Counted from the first letter of the stretch, positions 15,949 through 23,957 are shown. The stretch is 53,322 bases of DNA from CAZXWK01 sp964644675 (GCA_964644675.1 CAZXWK010000012.1:1-53322); one strand, 5' to 3'. The notes: a model not told the origin generated them from the sequence alone. Numbers and translations are program-made.

Positions 15949-17283
15949 ATGGACGGTGCCACGTGGGCCCTCGCCTCGGGACTCCTGCGAATCGCCGGCG
16001 CCCTGTTCCTCGCCGGCTCGAACGTCTACCTGTACCGGTTCTCTCGGCGCCGCTACCTCCTGGTCTGGACCTGGGCGTGGCTCGCGCTGGCCCTCGCTCA
16101 GCTCATCCAGCAGAGCGCCCTGGTCGGAGCCGGCGGCCCGCCCTGGGTCCGGTGGATGGGGCCTGCCTTCTGGACCGCGGCGCTCGGCATCCTGACGGTG
16201 ACGTCCGCGCTCCTGCTCATGATCGGCTCGCGGATGATGCTCGGTCGCCCGCTGGGCAGGACGTGGCCCGCGCTCGGTGCTGCTCTGGGCGCATGGATCG
16301 CGGTCTCGGCGAGCCTGGGACTGCCGACCGAGGCCGTCATGCTCCCCGTGCTGGTGTTCACGGTCGTGGCGTACGCGCGGATCGGCGTGACGTTCATCTC
16401 GTCGCCGGTGCTTCCGACGGGCGACGGCACGCGCGTCGTCGGGATCGGGTTCCTGCTCTGGGCGGCCCAGAACGTCCTCTACCTGGTACCGGAGGGCCCG
16501 CTCATCACGCCGACGCGCCTGCTCCTCGCCGCGTTCGTCGAGGTGCTCGTCGGCGCGGGTCTGATGCTCGTCTTCTTCGAGCGAGGACAGTCGGAGGTGC
16601 TGGACGAGAAGGCGCGGCTGCAGGCCCTCATGGCCGACGAGCTGCTCAGCCACGAGCGCATGGAGTCGCTCGCCGGCGAGCTCGTCGCCGAGGCCGAGCG
16701 CGAGCGACGGGTGCGCGCGGAACAGCTCCGCCAGGGCGTCGCGGAACCGCTGTCGCGCGCGATCGAGCTCGTCGCCCGGTCCGAGCCCCAACACCCGCAC
16801 CTGGGCGAGCTGCGCCGCATCCACCACGAGGCGGCGAACCTCGCCGACGACCTGCTGCCGGCCATCATCGACGCCGACGGCACCGCCGCGGCGATCGCGT
16901 GGTCGTGCGCGGCGATGGGCAAGCGCGACGGCATCGACGTCACGGCGACGGGGTCCTTCACCGACGCCGGGCTCGACGCCGAGACCCGCGACGCGCTGTT
17001 CTTCTCGGTCGCGGAGCTGCTCGCCAACGTCGCGCAGCACTCGTGTGCGCGGGCCGCGACGGTGGAGCTCGCCGGCGACCGGCAGACCGTCACGGTCGTG
17101 GTCAGCGATGGCGGCGTGGGCTTCAACCCCTCGCAGGCAGCGCTGGCGCCCGAAGCGCACGGGCTCTTCGGCATCTCGCGGCGCCTGGGGATGCTGGGCG
17201 GCGCGCTGAGCATCGACTCCAAGCCCAGCCACGGCACGCGCGTGACGATCACCATGCGGCGCGGCTACACCCGACGCCGCTAG
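15949..17283 (+). CDS. Membrane histidine-kinase-like protein with substituted H-box
   Basis: ATG at 15949, with AGAGAGGGGG just before it, gives 444 residues. About six to seven membrane helices occupy residues 8-210, then a coiled linker (212-255), a DHp-like helix and a GHKL ATPase domain. N-box AELLANVAQH (355-364), G1 SDGGVGFNP (386-394) and G2 HGLFGISRRLGMLGG (404-418) are intact and NarL/LiaS-like. In the stretch equivalent to ELHDGVAQ the protein reads QLRQGVAE (259-266), so Arg261 replaces the phosphoacceptor His. Other His (S-H-E at 234-236, I-H-H at 291-293) exist but lie outside the canonical site. No response regulator gene is adjacent. It may be a pseudokinase or use another site. 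Confidence 0.78.
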   Translation: MDGATWALASGLLRIAGALFLAGSNVYLYRFSRRRYLLVWTWAWLALALAQLIQQSALVGAGGPPWVRWMGPAFWTAALGILTVTSALLLMIGSRMMLGRPLGRTWPALGAALGAWIAVSASLGLPTEAVMLPVLVFTVVAYARIGVTFISSPVLPTGDGTRVVGIGFLLWAAQNVLYLVPEGPLITPTRLLLAAFVEVLVGAGLMLVFFERGQSEVLDEKARLQALMADELLSHERMESLAGELVAEAERERRVRAEQLRQGVAEPLSRAIELVARSEPQHPHLGELRRIHHEAANLADDLLPAIIDADGTAAAIAWSCAAMGKRDGIDVTATGSFTDAGLDAETRDALFFSVAELLANVAQHSCARAATVELAGDRQTVTVVVSDGGVGFNPSQAALAPEAHGLFGISRRLGMLGGALSIDSKPSHGTRVTITMRRGYTRRR

Positions 17284-17295
17284 GAGCCGGGACCG

Positions 17296-18132
17296 CTACA
17301 GGCCGCGCGCCCGGACGTAGTCGCCCACGTCCACGTTGAGATCCATCGACTCGAGGCCGAACGTCGCCCAGGGCTTCCCGGAGTCCATCCACGTCGCCGA
17401 CCCCACCGTGTTCGTGAGCACGCCTCCGACGTCCGCCCACTCCTCGAAGCCGGTCATCCAGAGGGTCTTCTCGGCGCTGGACGAGGACTTGTAGCGCATG
17501 GTCTCGCCCACCGTGGGCAGGCCCGACTCCGGGTCGAACCGCACGACGAACCGCTGCGTCGTGTCTTCGAACGGCACGACCAGGACCGCCGTGTCGTCGT
17601 CGAGGGGCAGCCACTGCACGCGCGGGTCGGTGAGGAAGAGCGCGGGGAACGCCCACGACTCGGCCCACAGCCCCTGGTTCGCGGACGCGGCGATCTTGGG
17701 CCCGCCGTCGGTACCGACGATCGGGATCTCGATGAGGCTCTCGCCGCCCACGTAGCGCTCGTTGACGCGCAGGATCGGGATGCCGAACCAGCACGCCTCG
17801 ATGTAGTGGCGGTAGTCCGTCCCCGCGACGTGCGTGAACCGGTAGCGGGCGGGAAGCTCGATGCCGGCGAACGGCGCCAGCCTGCCGCGGCCGGTGAGCA
17901 CCGCACTCCGGACGACGGGCACCCGGTCGCCGTACACGCGGCGGTAGAAGCGCTCGACCGGTGCCGGGAGCCCCTGCGGGACGGGCACGGTCGTGGTCTC
18001 GCCGAGCGGCGCCCCCGCGTACTCCGGGAACGGCGCCGGCTGCACCTGCAACCCGAGCCACCCGACGAACCACACCACCGCGACCACGCCCACGACCCAC
18101 GCCAGGACCACCATCACGCGCCTCGCTCTCAT
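17296..18132 (-). CDS. DUF6544 family membrane-anchored protein
   Basis: ATG at 18132, preceded by GAGGGAG at eight bases, gives 278 residues. One N-terminal hydrophobic segment (about 6-27) acts as signal anchor; the remainder is a soluble extracytoplasmic domain with no Cys pair of note besides one Cys near 117. Phrases such as PVERFYRR, GRGRLAP and GLPTVGETMRYK, and the alternating beta pattern, fit DUF6544, a family of unknown function. Divergent from the tetR gene at 18249 with a 116-base promoter region, so it could be a target of that regulator (inference from position). Converges on the kinase-like gene 12 bases away. Confidence 0.72.
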   Translation of the reverse strand: MRARRVMVVLAWVVGVVAVVWFVGWLGLQVQPAPFPEYAGAPLGETTTVPVPQGLPAPVERFYRRVYGDRVPVVRSAVLTGRGRLAPFAGIELPARYRFTHVAGTDYRHYIEACWFGIPILRVNERYVGGESLIEIPIVGTDGGPKIAASANQGLWAESWAFPALFLTDPRVQWLPLDDDTAVLVVPFEDTTQRFVVRFDPESGLPTVGETMRYKSSSSAEKTLWMTGFEEWADVGGVLTNTVGSATWMDSGKPWATFGLESMDLNVDVGDYVRARGL

Positions 18133-18183
18133 GCTGCTCGCTCCCTCTCGCCCGACCCGGCGGGCGGCGCCCGTTCGACGGGC

Positions 18184-18229
18184 TTGACAGTCGGTGTTCT
18201 CGGCGTCAGTATGCAAGCAAGCACTTGCA
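18184..18229 (+). promoter_or_regulatory. tetR promoter with overlapping palindromic operator
   Basis: A consensus -35 TTGACA lies at 18184-18189; 17 bases later CAGTAT (18207-18212) is a modest -10. Immediately following, TGCAAGCAAGCACTTGCA (18212-18229) is an inverted repeat with six-base arms TGCAAG/CTTGCA, containing a shorter GCAAG-CA-CTTGC palindrome. The position over the predicted transcription start and 20 bases before the tetR GTG fits an autoregulatory TetR operator. The same site could control the divergent DUF6544 gene. Confidence 0.65.
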
Positions 18230-18248
18230 CGCGTCAAGAGGAGGAATC

Positions 18249-18857
18249 GTGACCCCCGCAGAACGAGAGACCGCCGAGCAGATCCTGACCGCGGCGGCCG
18301 AGCTGTTCGGCGAACGCGGCTACAAGGGCACCACCACCCGCGCCATCGCCGAGAAGGCCGGCGTCAACGAGGTGACCCTGTTCCGGCGATTCGGCAACAA
18401 GCAGGGTGTGCTCGCCGCGCTGGGCGAGATGTGGGCGAGCCAGATGGCCGGGTTCGCCATCGACGAGATGCCCGACCCTTCGGACACGGCAGGTACGCTG
18501 CGCGCGCTCGCGGACCTCGAGGTGCGCCAGGCGAGCCGGTTCGGCGCCGCGGCGATGCGGCTCGCACTCGACGCCCGCTCGGTACCGGAGGTCGAGGCGG
18601 TCATGGGCGGCGGACCCGGAGCCAACCTCGAGGGACTCGCCGAGTACCTCGCCGAGCGTCAGGCCGCCGGCGACGTCCGCGCGGACGTGGACGCCCACGC
18701 GCTCGCCGAGGGCTTCTTCCTGCTCACGTCGACGCTGGTGATGTCGCGCACGCTACTCGGCGGGTCGTACGGCGAGCGTGCGATTCCCGCTTCGGACGCG
18801 GTCGGCGCGCTGGTCGGGGTCTATCTCGACGGCATCTCGGCGAAGGGCGGGTCGTGA
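18249..18857 (+). CDS. TetR/AcrR family transcriptional regulator
   Basis: GTG at 18249, four bases after GAGGAGG-type ribosome site, gives 202 residues. The N-terminal HTH reads ILTAAAELFGERGYKGTTTRAIAEKAGVNEVTLFRRF split over residues 11-47, a textbook TetR DNA-binding domain; the C-terminal helical ligand domain is poorly conserved, as usual, so the inducer is unknown. The palindrome at 18212-18229 is the likely operator. It overlaps the Tat-flavodoxin gene by one base (TGATG), so it probably controls that operon and perhaps the divergent DUF6544 gene. Confidence 0.9.
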   Translation: MTPAERETAEQILTAAAELFGERGYKGTTTRAIAEKAGVNEVTLFRRFGNKQGVLAALGEMWASQMAGFAIDEMPDPSDTAGTLRALADLEVRQASRFGAAAMRLALDARSVPEVEAVMGGGPGANLEGLAEYLAERQAAGDVRADVDAHALAEGFFLLTSTLVMSRTLLGGSYGERAIPASDAVGALVGVYLDGISAKGGS

Positions 18858-19492
18858 TGGAAGAGATGACGAGACGGCGTTTCGTGACCGTGAGCGCGAC
18901 GGCCGTCGGCGTGGTGGCGCTGGGTGGAGCGGCGACGGCCGCAGCGACGTACAGGCCCGAGGTGTCGCAGCCTCGGATGACGATGGGAGCGGGGATGGAC
19001 TCGGTACTGGTGGTCTACGGGACGGGATCGGGATGCACGACGGGCGTCGCCGAGAGAATCGGCACCGCACTCGCGCAGCAGGGCGCGCGGGTCGACGTGG
19101 TGGCGGCCAAGGACAAGCCCGACCCTGCCGGCTACGACGGCGTCATCGTCGGCAGCGGCGTGCGCGCGGGCAGCTGGCACGCGCCGGTCAAGGAATGGGT
19201 CGCCACCAATGCGGGCGCGCTCAAGGCCGTGCCCGTCGCGTTCTTCACCGTCTGCCTGACCCTCGCGACCGACCCCGAGAAGACCGCCGAGGTTCGCGCG
19301 TACACCGACCAGCTCATCGCCGATACGGGCGTGCAGCCCGTGGATGTCGGCACGTTCGCGGGCTGGAACGAGGGCACCGGCTTCAACTTCCTCGAGCGCA
19401 CGATCCTGGGCGCCATGAAGGCGCCGAAGGGCGACTTCCGCGACTGGGCCGCGATCGACGAATGGGCCGGGTCGATCGCACCGCAGCTGTAG
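18857..19492 (+). CDS. Tat-exported flavodoxin-domain protein
   Basis: ATG at 18857 reuses the A of the tetR stop, giving 211 residues. MTRRRFVTVSATAVGVVALGG near the start is a twin-arginine signal (RRRF followed by a hydrophobic stretch to about 32). The mature part begins SVLVVYGTGSGCTTGVAERIG, the FMN-phosphate loop of a flavodoxin_5 / HemG-like domain, and continues VIVGSGVRAGSWH and VAFFTVCLTLA. Flavodoxins are normally cytoplasmic; Tat export would allow folding with FMN before export, and the tatA gene follows 490 bases later. Redox partner is unknown. The start ATG at 18866 is possible but has worse spacing. Confidence 0.82.
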   Translation: MEEMTRRRFVTVSATAVGVVALGGAATAAATYRPEVSQPRMTMGAGMDSVLVVYGTGSGCTTGVAERIGTALAQQGARVDVVAAKDKPDPAGYDGVIVGSGVRAGSWHAPVKEWVATNAGALKAVPVAFFTVCLTLATDPEKTAEVRAYTDQLIADTGVQPVDVGTFAGWNEGTGFNFLERTILGAMKAPKGDFRDWAAIDEWAGSIAPQL

Positions 19493-19577
19493 GTTCGCGC
19501 GGCTCATCACGCACGTTCGGCCCCCGTCACGGCATTGCGGCGCGGGCCGAACTTGCGCGCGCAGGTAGAATCGGAGC

Positions 19578-19946
19578 ATGACCCGGCACCTGACACGCCA
19601 CGTGCTCCCCCTCGCCGTCGCGGCGATCGCCACCGCTCTCGCGGTCGCGCTGTTCCCCGCGCACGCCGCGGCACGGCTCGACGCCCTGGTGGTCGCGGGC
19701 GCGGCCACAGCGTCTCAGCTGCAGGTGCCGCACCGCTCGCCGGCGCTCCCGGCGGCGGCCGATCCGAGCGGCCACGGGGCGCTTCTCGTGCTGCGGCCCG
19801 TCGGCGACGGTTCCGCCCTCGCGCCGGGCGCCGCCCAGAGTCCGCGGCGCGACGGCAGCGATGCCGTGAGGCCCGGTCCCGAGTCCCGCCCGAGCACCGC
19901 GGCCCGCGCCCTCGAGTGCCCGCGCGCTCCCCCTCCCTGCGCCTGA
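19578..19946 (+). CDS. Small secreted or membrane-anchored hypothetical protein
   Basis: A 122-residue frame from ATG at 19578 with weak GGAGC just before. Residues 10-32 form a Sec-like signal segment (VLPLAVAAIATALAVALFPAHA) ending in Ala-His-Ala. The remainder is Pro/Ala/Arg-rich low-complexity without recognisable domain, plus two Cys near the end. It lies between the Tat-flavodoxin and tatA genes on the same strand, 34 bases before tatA. Good signal-peptide character and position favour a real gene, but codon bias is unremarkable in the tail and it could be spurious. Confidence 0.45.
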   Translation: MTRHLTRHVLPLAVAAIATALAVALFPAHAAARLDALVVAGAATASQLQVPHRSPALPAAADPSGHGALLVLRPVGDGSALAPGAAQSPRRDGSDAVRPGPESRPSTAARALECPRAPPPCA

Positions 19947-19980
19947 GGACCCCGTCCCGTCGCGCACCCAGGAGGAACCA

Positions 19981-20175
19981 ATGAAGCTCTTCGAGCCGCA
20001 GGCGCTACTCATCATCCTCGTCATCGTCCTGATCATCTTCGGTCCCAAACAGCTCCCGGAGCTGGGCAAGACCATCGGCAAGACCATGAAGGGGTTCCGC
20101 GAGAGCATGGAGGGCGAGGACGAGGACGACGCCTCGCCCGCCAAGACCGAGCCCGAGAAGCTCGAAGCCAAGTAG
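19981..20175 (+). CDS. tatA: Sec-independent protein translocase TatA
   Basis: A 64-residue protein with strong AGGAGG six bases before ATG. The N-terminal membrane helix (about 7-21) is followed by the FGPKQLPELGKTIGK hinge and amphipathic helix characteristic of TatA/E, then an acidic/lysine-rich tail. TatA forms the pore of the twin-arginine system at the cytoplasmic membrane. No tatC or tatB is nearby; those must be elsewhere. Two candidate Tat substrates are encoded in the window: the flavodoxin just upstream and the Fe-S subunit at 35877-36809. A strong terminator follows at 20201. Confidence 0.95.
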   Translation: MKLFEPQALLIILVIVLIIFGPKQLPELGKTIGKTMKGFRESMEGEDEDDASPAKTEPEKLEAK

Positions 20176-20200
20176 CCGAGCGACCTCTCCCGACAACGAA

Positions 20201-20226
20201 GGCCCCGGACCACGCGGTCCGGGGCC
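20201..20226 (+). terminator. Terminator after tatA
   Basis: An 11-bp perfect stem GGCCCCGGACC / GGTCCGGGGCC with loop ACGC starts 26 bases after the tatA stop. It is followed by TCGTCAT rather than a long U-run, as is common in high-GC genomes. Confidence 0.75.
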
Positions 20227-20275
20227 TCGTCATGTCCGCGCTATGATGGCCTCCGGCGTCGGCGGAAGGCGGATC

Positions 20276-20803
20276 GTGGAACGCAAGGTCGCAGGAGCTC
20301 AGAACATCAGCCGCATGTGCCTGGTATGCGGTCGCGAGAACGTATCGGGGCTGCACGCCCGGTTCTACGAGCTCGAAGACGGCGAGCTGCTCGGCGTGTT
20401 CGAACCCGCCGAGCACCACCAGAGCTATCCCGGCCGCCTGCACGGGGGGATCTCCTCGGCGATCCTCGACGAGACGATCGGGCGCGCGGTGAACATGAGC
20501 GACCCCGACGCCTGGGGCGTGACGATCGAGTTGAACCTTCGCTACCGCAAGCCGGTCCCGATCGACGGCCCGGTGCGCGCCATCGGCCGCATCACCAGGG
20601 ACTCGAGCCGCCTGTTCGAGGGAAGCGGCGAAATCGTGCTCGACGACGGGACCGTCGCCGTCGAGGCGACCGGGCGCTACCTCAAGCAGCCGATCGACCG
20701 CATCGCCGAGGGCGACTTCGAAGCGGAGTGGTTCGACGACCTTCGAGTCGCCCCCGACGTGGTCGAGGTGCCCCAGCCCACGCGAGCGCCGAAGCAGCGC
20801 TAG
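20276..20803 (+). CDS. Hotdog-fold thioesterase (PaaI-like)
   Basis: GTG at 20276, preceded by GGAAGG at six bases, is chosen over ATGs at 20243/20246 that have no ribosome site; product 175 residues. RMCLVCG...SGLHARF near the N-terminus and GRLHGGISSAILDETIG (about 61-77) followed by ELNLRYRKPVPIDGPV are hallmarks of 4HBT/PaaI-type acyl-CoA thioesterases: the HGG turn and Asp/Glu of the hot-dog active site. Substrate acyl-CoA unknown. The N-terminal CLVCG pair might bind metal. It shares CTAG with the convergent hemerythrin gene at its stop. Confidence 0.87.
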   Translation: MERKVAGAQNISRMCLVCGRENVSGLHARFYELEDGELLGVFEPAEHHQSYPGRLHGGISSAILDETIGRAVNMSDPDAWGVTIELNLRYRKPVPIDGPVRAIGRITRDSSRLFEGSGEIVLDDGTVAVEATGRYLKQPIDRIAEGDFEAEWFDDLRVAPDVVEVPQPTRAPKQR

Positions 20804-21216
20804 GCGGGCTCGGCGGATCCGCGGAGCCAGCTGACGAAGGCCCGGTCGGTCTGGCGGATGTGCGTGCGGAGCCAGTCGACGAGGAACTCGGTGAGCGGCA
20901 GCACGGTGGTGAGCTCCCCGCGCTCGTGCCGCCCGACGATGTCGGCGGTCCGCTCGGCGAGCTCGCGGTGGGCCGCGACGTGGGTGAGCATCTGGTCGAC
21001 CGGGTACCCGGTCTGCGTCATCAGCTCCTGCTCGGCGGCGAAGTGCCCGTCGACGTAGTCGGCGAGCGCGCAGAGCACGACGCTGGTCGCCGATCTCTCG
21101 CGGCCTTCGACGCACGCGTCACGCAGCTCGTTGACGAGCGCGAACAGTCTCTTGTGCTGGGCGTCGATACGCGGATTGCCGGTCTCGAGCGACGGGTCCC
21201 ATTCGATTGCGGGCAC
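20800..21216 (-). CDS. Bacteriohemerythrin
   Basis: GTG at 21216 with AAAGGA seven bases upstream gives 138 residues. The di-iron ligands are all present: His in DAQHKRLF (about 21), HFAAEQELM (His and Glu, about 58 and 62), HVAAHREL (two His, about 77 and 81) and HIRQTDRAF (His and Asp, about 117 and 122). Hemerythrins bind or sense O2, consistent with an organism that meets oxygen occasionally. It is the last gene of a minus-strand trio with a small winged-helix protein and a CDGSH protein. The frame stays open upstream to 21282 but lacks family similarity there. Confidence 0.9.
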   Translation of the reverse strand: MPAIEWDPSLETGNPRIDAQHKRLFALVNELRDACVEGRERSATSVVLCALADYVDGHFAAEQELMTQTGYPVDQMLTHVAAHRELAERTADIVGRHERGELTTVLPLTEFLVDWLRTHIRQTDRAFVSWLRGSAEPA

Positions 21217-21322
21217 GTGCGAGTCCTTTCGCTGGTCAGATCGTGCAGCCGTCCCGGCCTTCGAACGGGACCGGGACGGCATCGGTGTCGCGCGGGCGCT
21301 GCGAGTGCGCCCCGAGACCCAC

Positions 21323-21499
21323 CTACGAGGGCTGCCAGTAGCAGCGCTTGGGAGAGACGATCTCTCCGGACTTCTTCAGGTCGTTCATGGCCTTGTCCAC
21401 GACCTTGCGGTCGAGCCCGGTCATCTCGGCGACCTTGCCTGCGTTGAGCGGCTCTCCGGCGGCCTTCATGGCCTCGAGCACCTGGTCCTTTGCTTCCAT
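21323..21499 (-). CDS. Small winged-helix DNA-binding-like protein (58 aa)
   Basis: ATG at 21499, five bases after AAAGGG, opens a 58-residue frame ending at 21323. It begins MEAKDQVLEAMKAAGEPLN and continues GKVAEMTGLDRKVVDKAMND, a helix-turn-helix pattern, then LKKSGEIVSPKRCYW, a likely wing. Related tiny winged-helix proteins ending in SPKRCYW are known to me from anaerobes as uncharacterised regulators; that recollection is not verified. It sits 45 bases after the CDGSH gene and 106 bases before the hemerythrin gene on the same strand, so it may regulate or accompany a redox response. Single Cys in the wing could be redox-sensitive (inference). Confidence 0.75.
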   Translation of the reverse strand: MEAKDQVLEAMKAAGEPLNAGKVAEMTGLDRKVVDKAMNDLKKSGEIVSPKRCYWQPS

Positions 21500-21544
21500 C
21501 TTGGCCCTTTCTTTGGGAATCGCGCCGAAGGGGACGGGCCTCTT

Positions 21545-21790
21545 CTACTCGATCGTGACGTGCGAGCCGTCGCAGTACGGAGGGTTCTTGGTCAGCCCGC
21601 AGTTGCAGATCGCCGCGGTCTGCGCCTCCTCCACCTCGAAGGCGAGCGGCATGACGCCGCTGCCGGCGTGCGAACCGTCGCAGTAGGGCACGGTGCGCGT
21701 CTTGCCGCACTGACACCAGTAGTAGGTGCCGGCGCCCAGCTCGGTGACGAGCGGGTGGCTCTTGGCCTCATCGTTCTCGAACCTGGTCAT
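21545..21790 (-). CDS. Double CDGSH iron-sulfur protein
   Basis: ATG at 21790 with GGAGG five bases upstream gives 81 residues. Two CDGSH motifs are present: CQCGKTRTVPYCDGSH (about 26-41) and CNCGLTKNPPYCDGSH (about 61-76), each with the C-X-C-X(n)-C-D-G-S-H ligand set (three Cys, one His) for a [2Fe-2S] cluster of mitoNEET type. Such proteins transfer or sense redox and Fe-S clusters in the cytoplasm. It heads the minus-strand trio with the winged-helix and hemerythrin genes and is divergent from the DUF4091 gene at 22011. Confidence 0.93.
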   Translation of the reverse strand: MTRFENDEAKSHPLVTELGAGTYYWCQCGKTRTVPYCDGSHAGSGVMPLAFEVEEAQTAAICNCGLTKNPPYCDGSHVTIE

Positions 21791-22010
21791 AGGGACCTCC
21801 TCTTCAGAAACCTCTTGTCTATGTCCCCTCTTGGACTCGTCCGAACACGGGCCGCGGCCCCGAATCCGCAGCCGCGGCCTGCCGCCGCGGCCGCGCAACC
21901 GTGACGGCGGTCACCGTCGCCGCACGCCACTCGTCGGAATCCGCTCGCGCCGGGCCCGAAGCGGTCCGATATTCCAAGCGGAACCTTCTCCGTCATCGAG
22001 GACGCACACC

Positions 22011-23957
22011 ATGAACGACAAGCCAGCCTTTCCACGTCTGCTCACGCCCGCGAGGCGGACCCACCTGCCGCTGGGCGTGCTTCTCTGCGCGGTGTTCGCT
22101 GTCGCGATGCTGTCCCAAGCGGCTAGGGCCGATGCGAGCCCCGACTTCTCGTACTGGATCGCCCACGCCCAGACGCGCGTCTACCCCTCGTCGCAGCCAC
22201 CGGCGGACGCGTGTCTCGGCTCGGCCTCGGCGCCGACGGGGCTCTCGGTGAGCGGAGCGCAGTCGGAGTTCGAGGGACGGCAGATCGCCATACGGCCGAC
22301 CGCCGAGGGGCTGAACGACATCTGGATCGCCCCGTCCGACCTGACGCGCGCGGGCGGCGGCGGCACGGTACCGGCGGCCAATGTCACGGTCTACAAGATC
22401 GGCTACGTGAACGTCGAGAAGCCCTCGTACAACATTCGCGCGGGAGGGATCCAGCCCGATCCGCTCTTCCCGATGACCCTCGCGAACGGCCAGCGCCTGG
22501 GATGGCAGCCGGGCGGCGCGATGAACGTCGGCCTGCGAGCCGTGGCGTCGAACTCCACGCAGCCGTTCTACGTGCTGTTCCAGGTGCCCAAAGACGCGGC
22601 TCCCGGCACCTACACGGGCACGTTGCGGGTGCAGGCGCGCAGCGCGAACACCGGCGAGCAGCTGCGCGAGCTCGCGATTCCCGTGACCCTCACGGTCTAC
22701 CCCTTCTCAGTCGCCCAGCGCACGCTCAAGACGTCGTTCGGCCTCAACCTCCACTACGCCGCGATCATGGCCAGTTCCCGGCGTGACTGGCTGCAGCCGC
22801 CGAACCCGAACCCTGGCCCCGATGCGGCGCGCGTCCCCGAGCGGACCACCTACAACGCCGACCAGATCGGCGGATGGCTCAAGTACATGAGCGACCACCG
22901 CGTCTCGCCCCAGACCATGAACCCTGCGTGGGAGCGCGGCACGAAGTCGTGGGCGCCGCCCACCGACAGCGGCGACATGGTCGCCCGTCACCAGCTGCTC
23001 GACGACTACATGGGCACCGGTGCCGCGACGTCGTTCGAAGGCGACCGCTACGCCTTCAACACAGTCAGGATGGCGGAGGCAGGCGCGCCGGCCTGGGTGC
23101 AGAACCCGTTCAAGAACAAGCGCTCCTACGCGATGGCCGTACGCTACTTCCAGACCATGCGTGCCGAGCTGGGACCGTACGCCGACCGTGCCTACGTCTA
23201 CACCATCGACGAGCCGCCCGCGTCGAAGAAGAAGTTCATCGAGAAGTACGCGGCGCTGGTGCACCGCGCCATCCCCGGCTCGAAGTTCCTGCTGACGACC
23301 GACCCGACCACTCAGAAGGGCAAGCTGGTCAAGGGCGTCGACATCTACGTGACGCGGCTGCACTTCTTCTTCCGTGACTCGGCCTGGATCAACAAGATCC
23401 GCAGGTCGCGCAAGAGCGTCTGGATCTACACGCACGCGACCAACTGGCAGGTGCAGACGCCCGGCTACCTGATCGACGAGCCCGTCTCGGACTCCCGCTC
23501 TCAGGGCTGGTTCGCGTGGAGGACCCGGGCCGACGGGCTGCTCTACTTCTCGGTGAACAGCTGGCAGAAGAACATCGGCCGTCGAATCGCATTCCGCGAC
23601 CCCTACGTCGAGACCAACGGCAGGAACAAGACGTACAAGGGCAGGCCGTTGCGAGCGAACGGCGATGGCGTGCTGGTGTACCCGGGCTACTACCCGGCCC
23701 TCGGCCTGTGCGTCGAGGGCGCTCCCCCGGTGGGCAGCCTGCGGATGGAGGCCGTCCGAGACGGGCTCGAGGACTACGAGTACCTGAAGATGACCGCGGA
23801 CCGCTACGGCGTGGGTGCCGCCGACGCGTATGCCGGCCGCATCATCGGCCCGCTGCCCAAGAAGAAGTCGGGCAAGCTGCTGTTCCCGCAGTGGGCACGC
23901 ACCCCCGAACCGTATGAGCAGGTACGCGCCGAGATGGCAGCGGGACTCGCCCGCTAG
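22011..23957 (+). CDS. Secreted DUF4091 domain protein (glycoside-hydrolase-like)
   Basis: ATG at 22011, AGGA seven bases upstream, gives 648 residues; the frame remains open upstream but the signal peptide sets the start. Residues 20-43 are a Sec signal (LGVLLCAVFAVAMLSQAARA). A beta-sandwich region (about 50-235) leads into a TIM-barrel-like part with YTIDEPPASKK (Asp-Glu pair, about 400) and WIYTHATNWQ, then the DUF4091 signature MEAVRDGLEDYEYLKM near 583-598. Families with DUF4091 are related to GH123-type glycosidases, so sugar binding or hydrolysis outside the cell is plausible. No sugar transporter is adjacent. Confidence 0.82.
   Translation: MNDKPAFPRLLTPARRTHLPLGVLLCAVFAVAMLSQAARADASPDFSYWIAHAQTRVYPSSQPPADACLGSASAPTGLSVSGAQSEFEGRQIAIRPTAEGLNDIWIAPSDLTRAGGGGTVPAANVTVYKIGYVNVEKPSYNIRAGGIQPDPLFPMTLANGQRLGWQPGGAMNVGLRAVASNSTQPFYVLFQVPKDAAPGTYTGTLRVQARSANTGEQLRELAIPVTLTVYPFSVAQRTLKTSFGLNLHYAAIMASSRRDWLQPPNPNPGPDAARVPERTTYNADQIGGWLKYMSDHRVSPQTMNPAWERGTKSWAPPTDSGDMVARHQLLDDYMGTGAATSFEGDRYAFNTVRMAEAGAPAWVQNPFKNKRSYAMAVRYFQTMRAELGPYADRAYVYTIDEPPASKKKFIEKYAALVHRAIPGSKFLLTTDPTTQKGKLVKGVDIYVTRLHFFFRDSAWINKIRRSRKSVWIYTHATNWQVQTPGYLIDEPVSDSRSQGWFAWRTRADGLLYFSVNSWQKNIGRRIAFRDPYVETNGRNKTYKGRPLRANGDGVLVYPGYYPALGLCVEGAPPVGSLRMEAVRDGLEDYEYLKMTADRYGVGAADAYAGRIIGPLPKKKSGKLLFPQWARTPEPYEQVRAEMAAGLAR

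Noticed and set aside
15688..17232. N-terminal extension of the nitroreductase frame to 17232
   Set aside because: The extension is antisense to the kinase-like gene, is Arg/Asp-rich low complexity, and the ATG at 15687 has a good ribosome site and family-like N-terminus.
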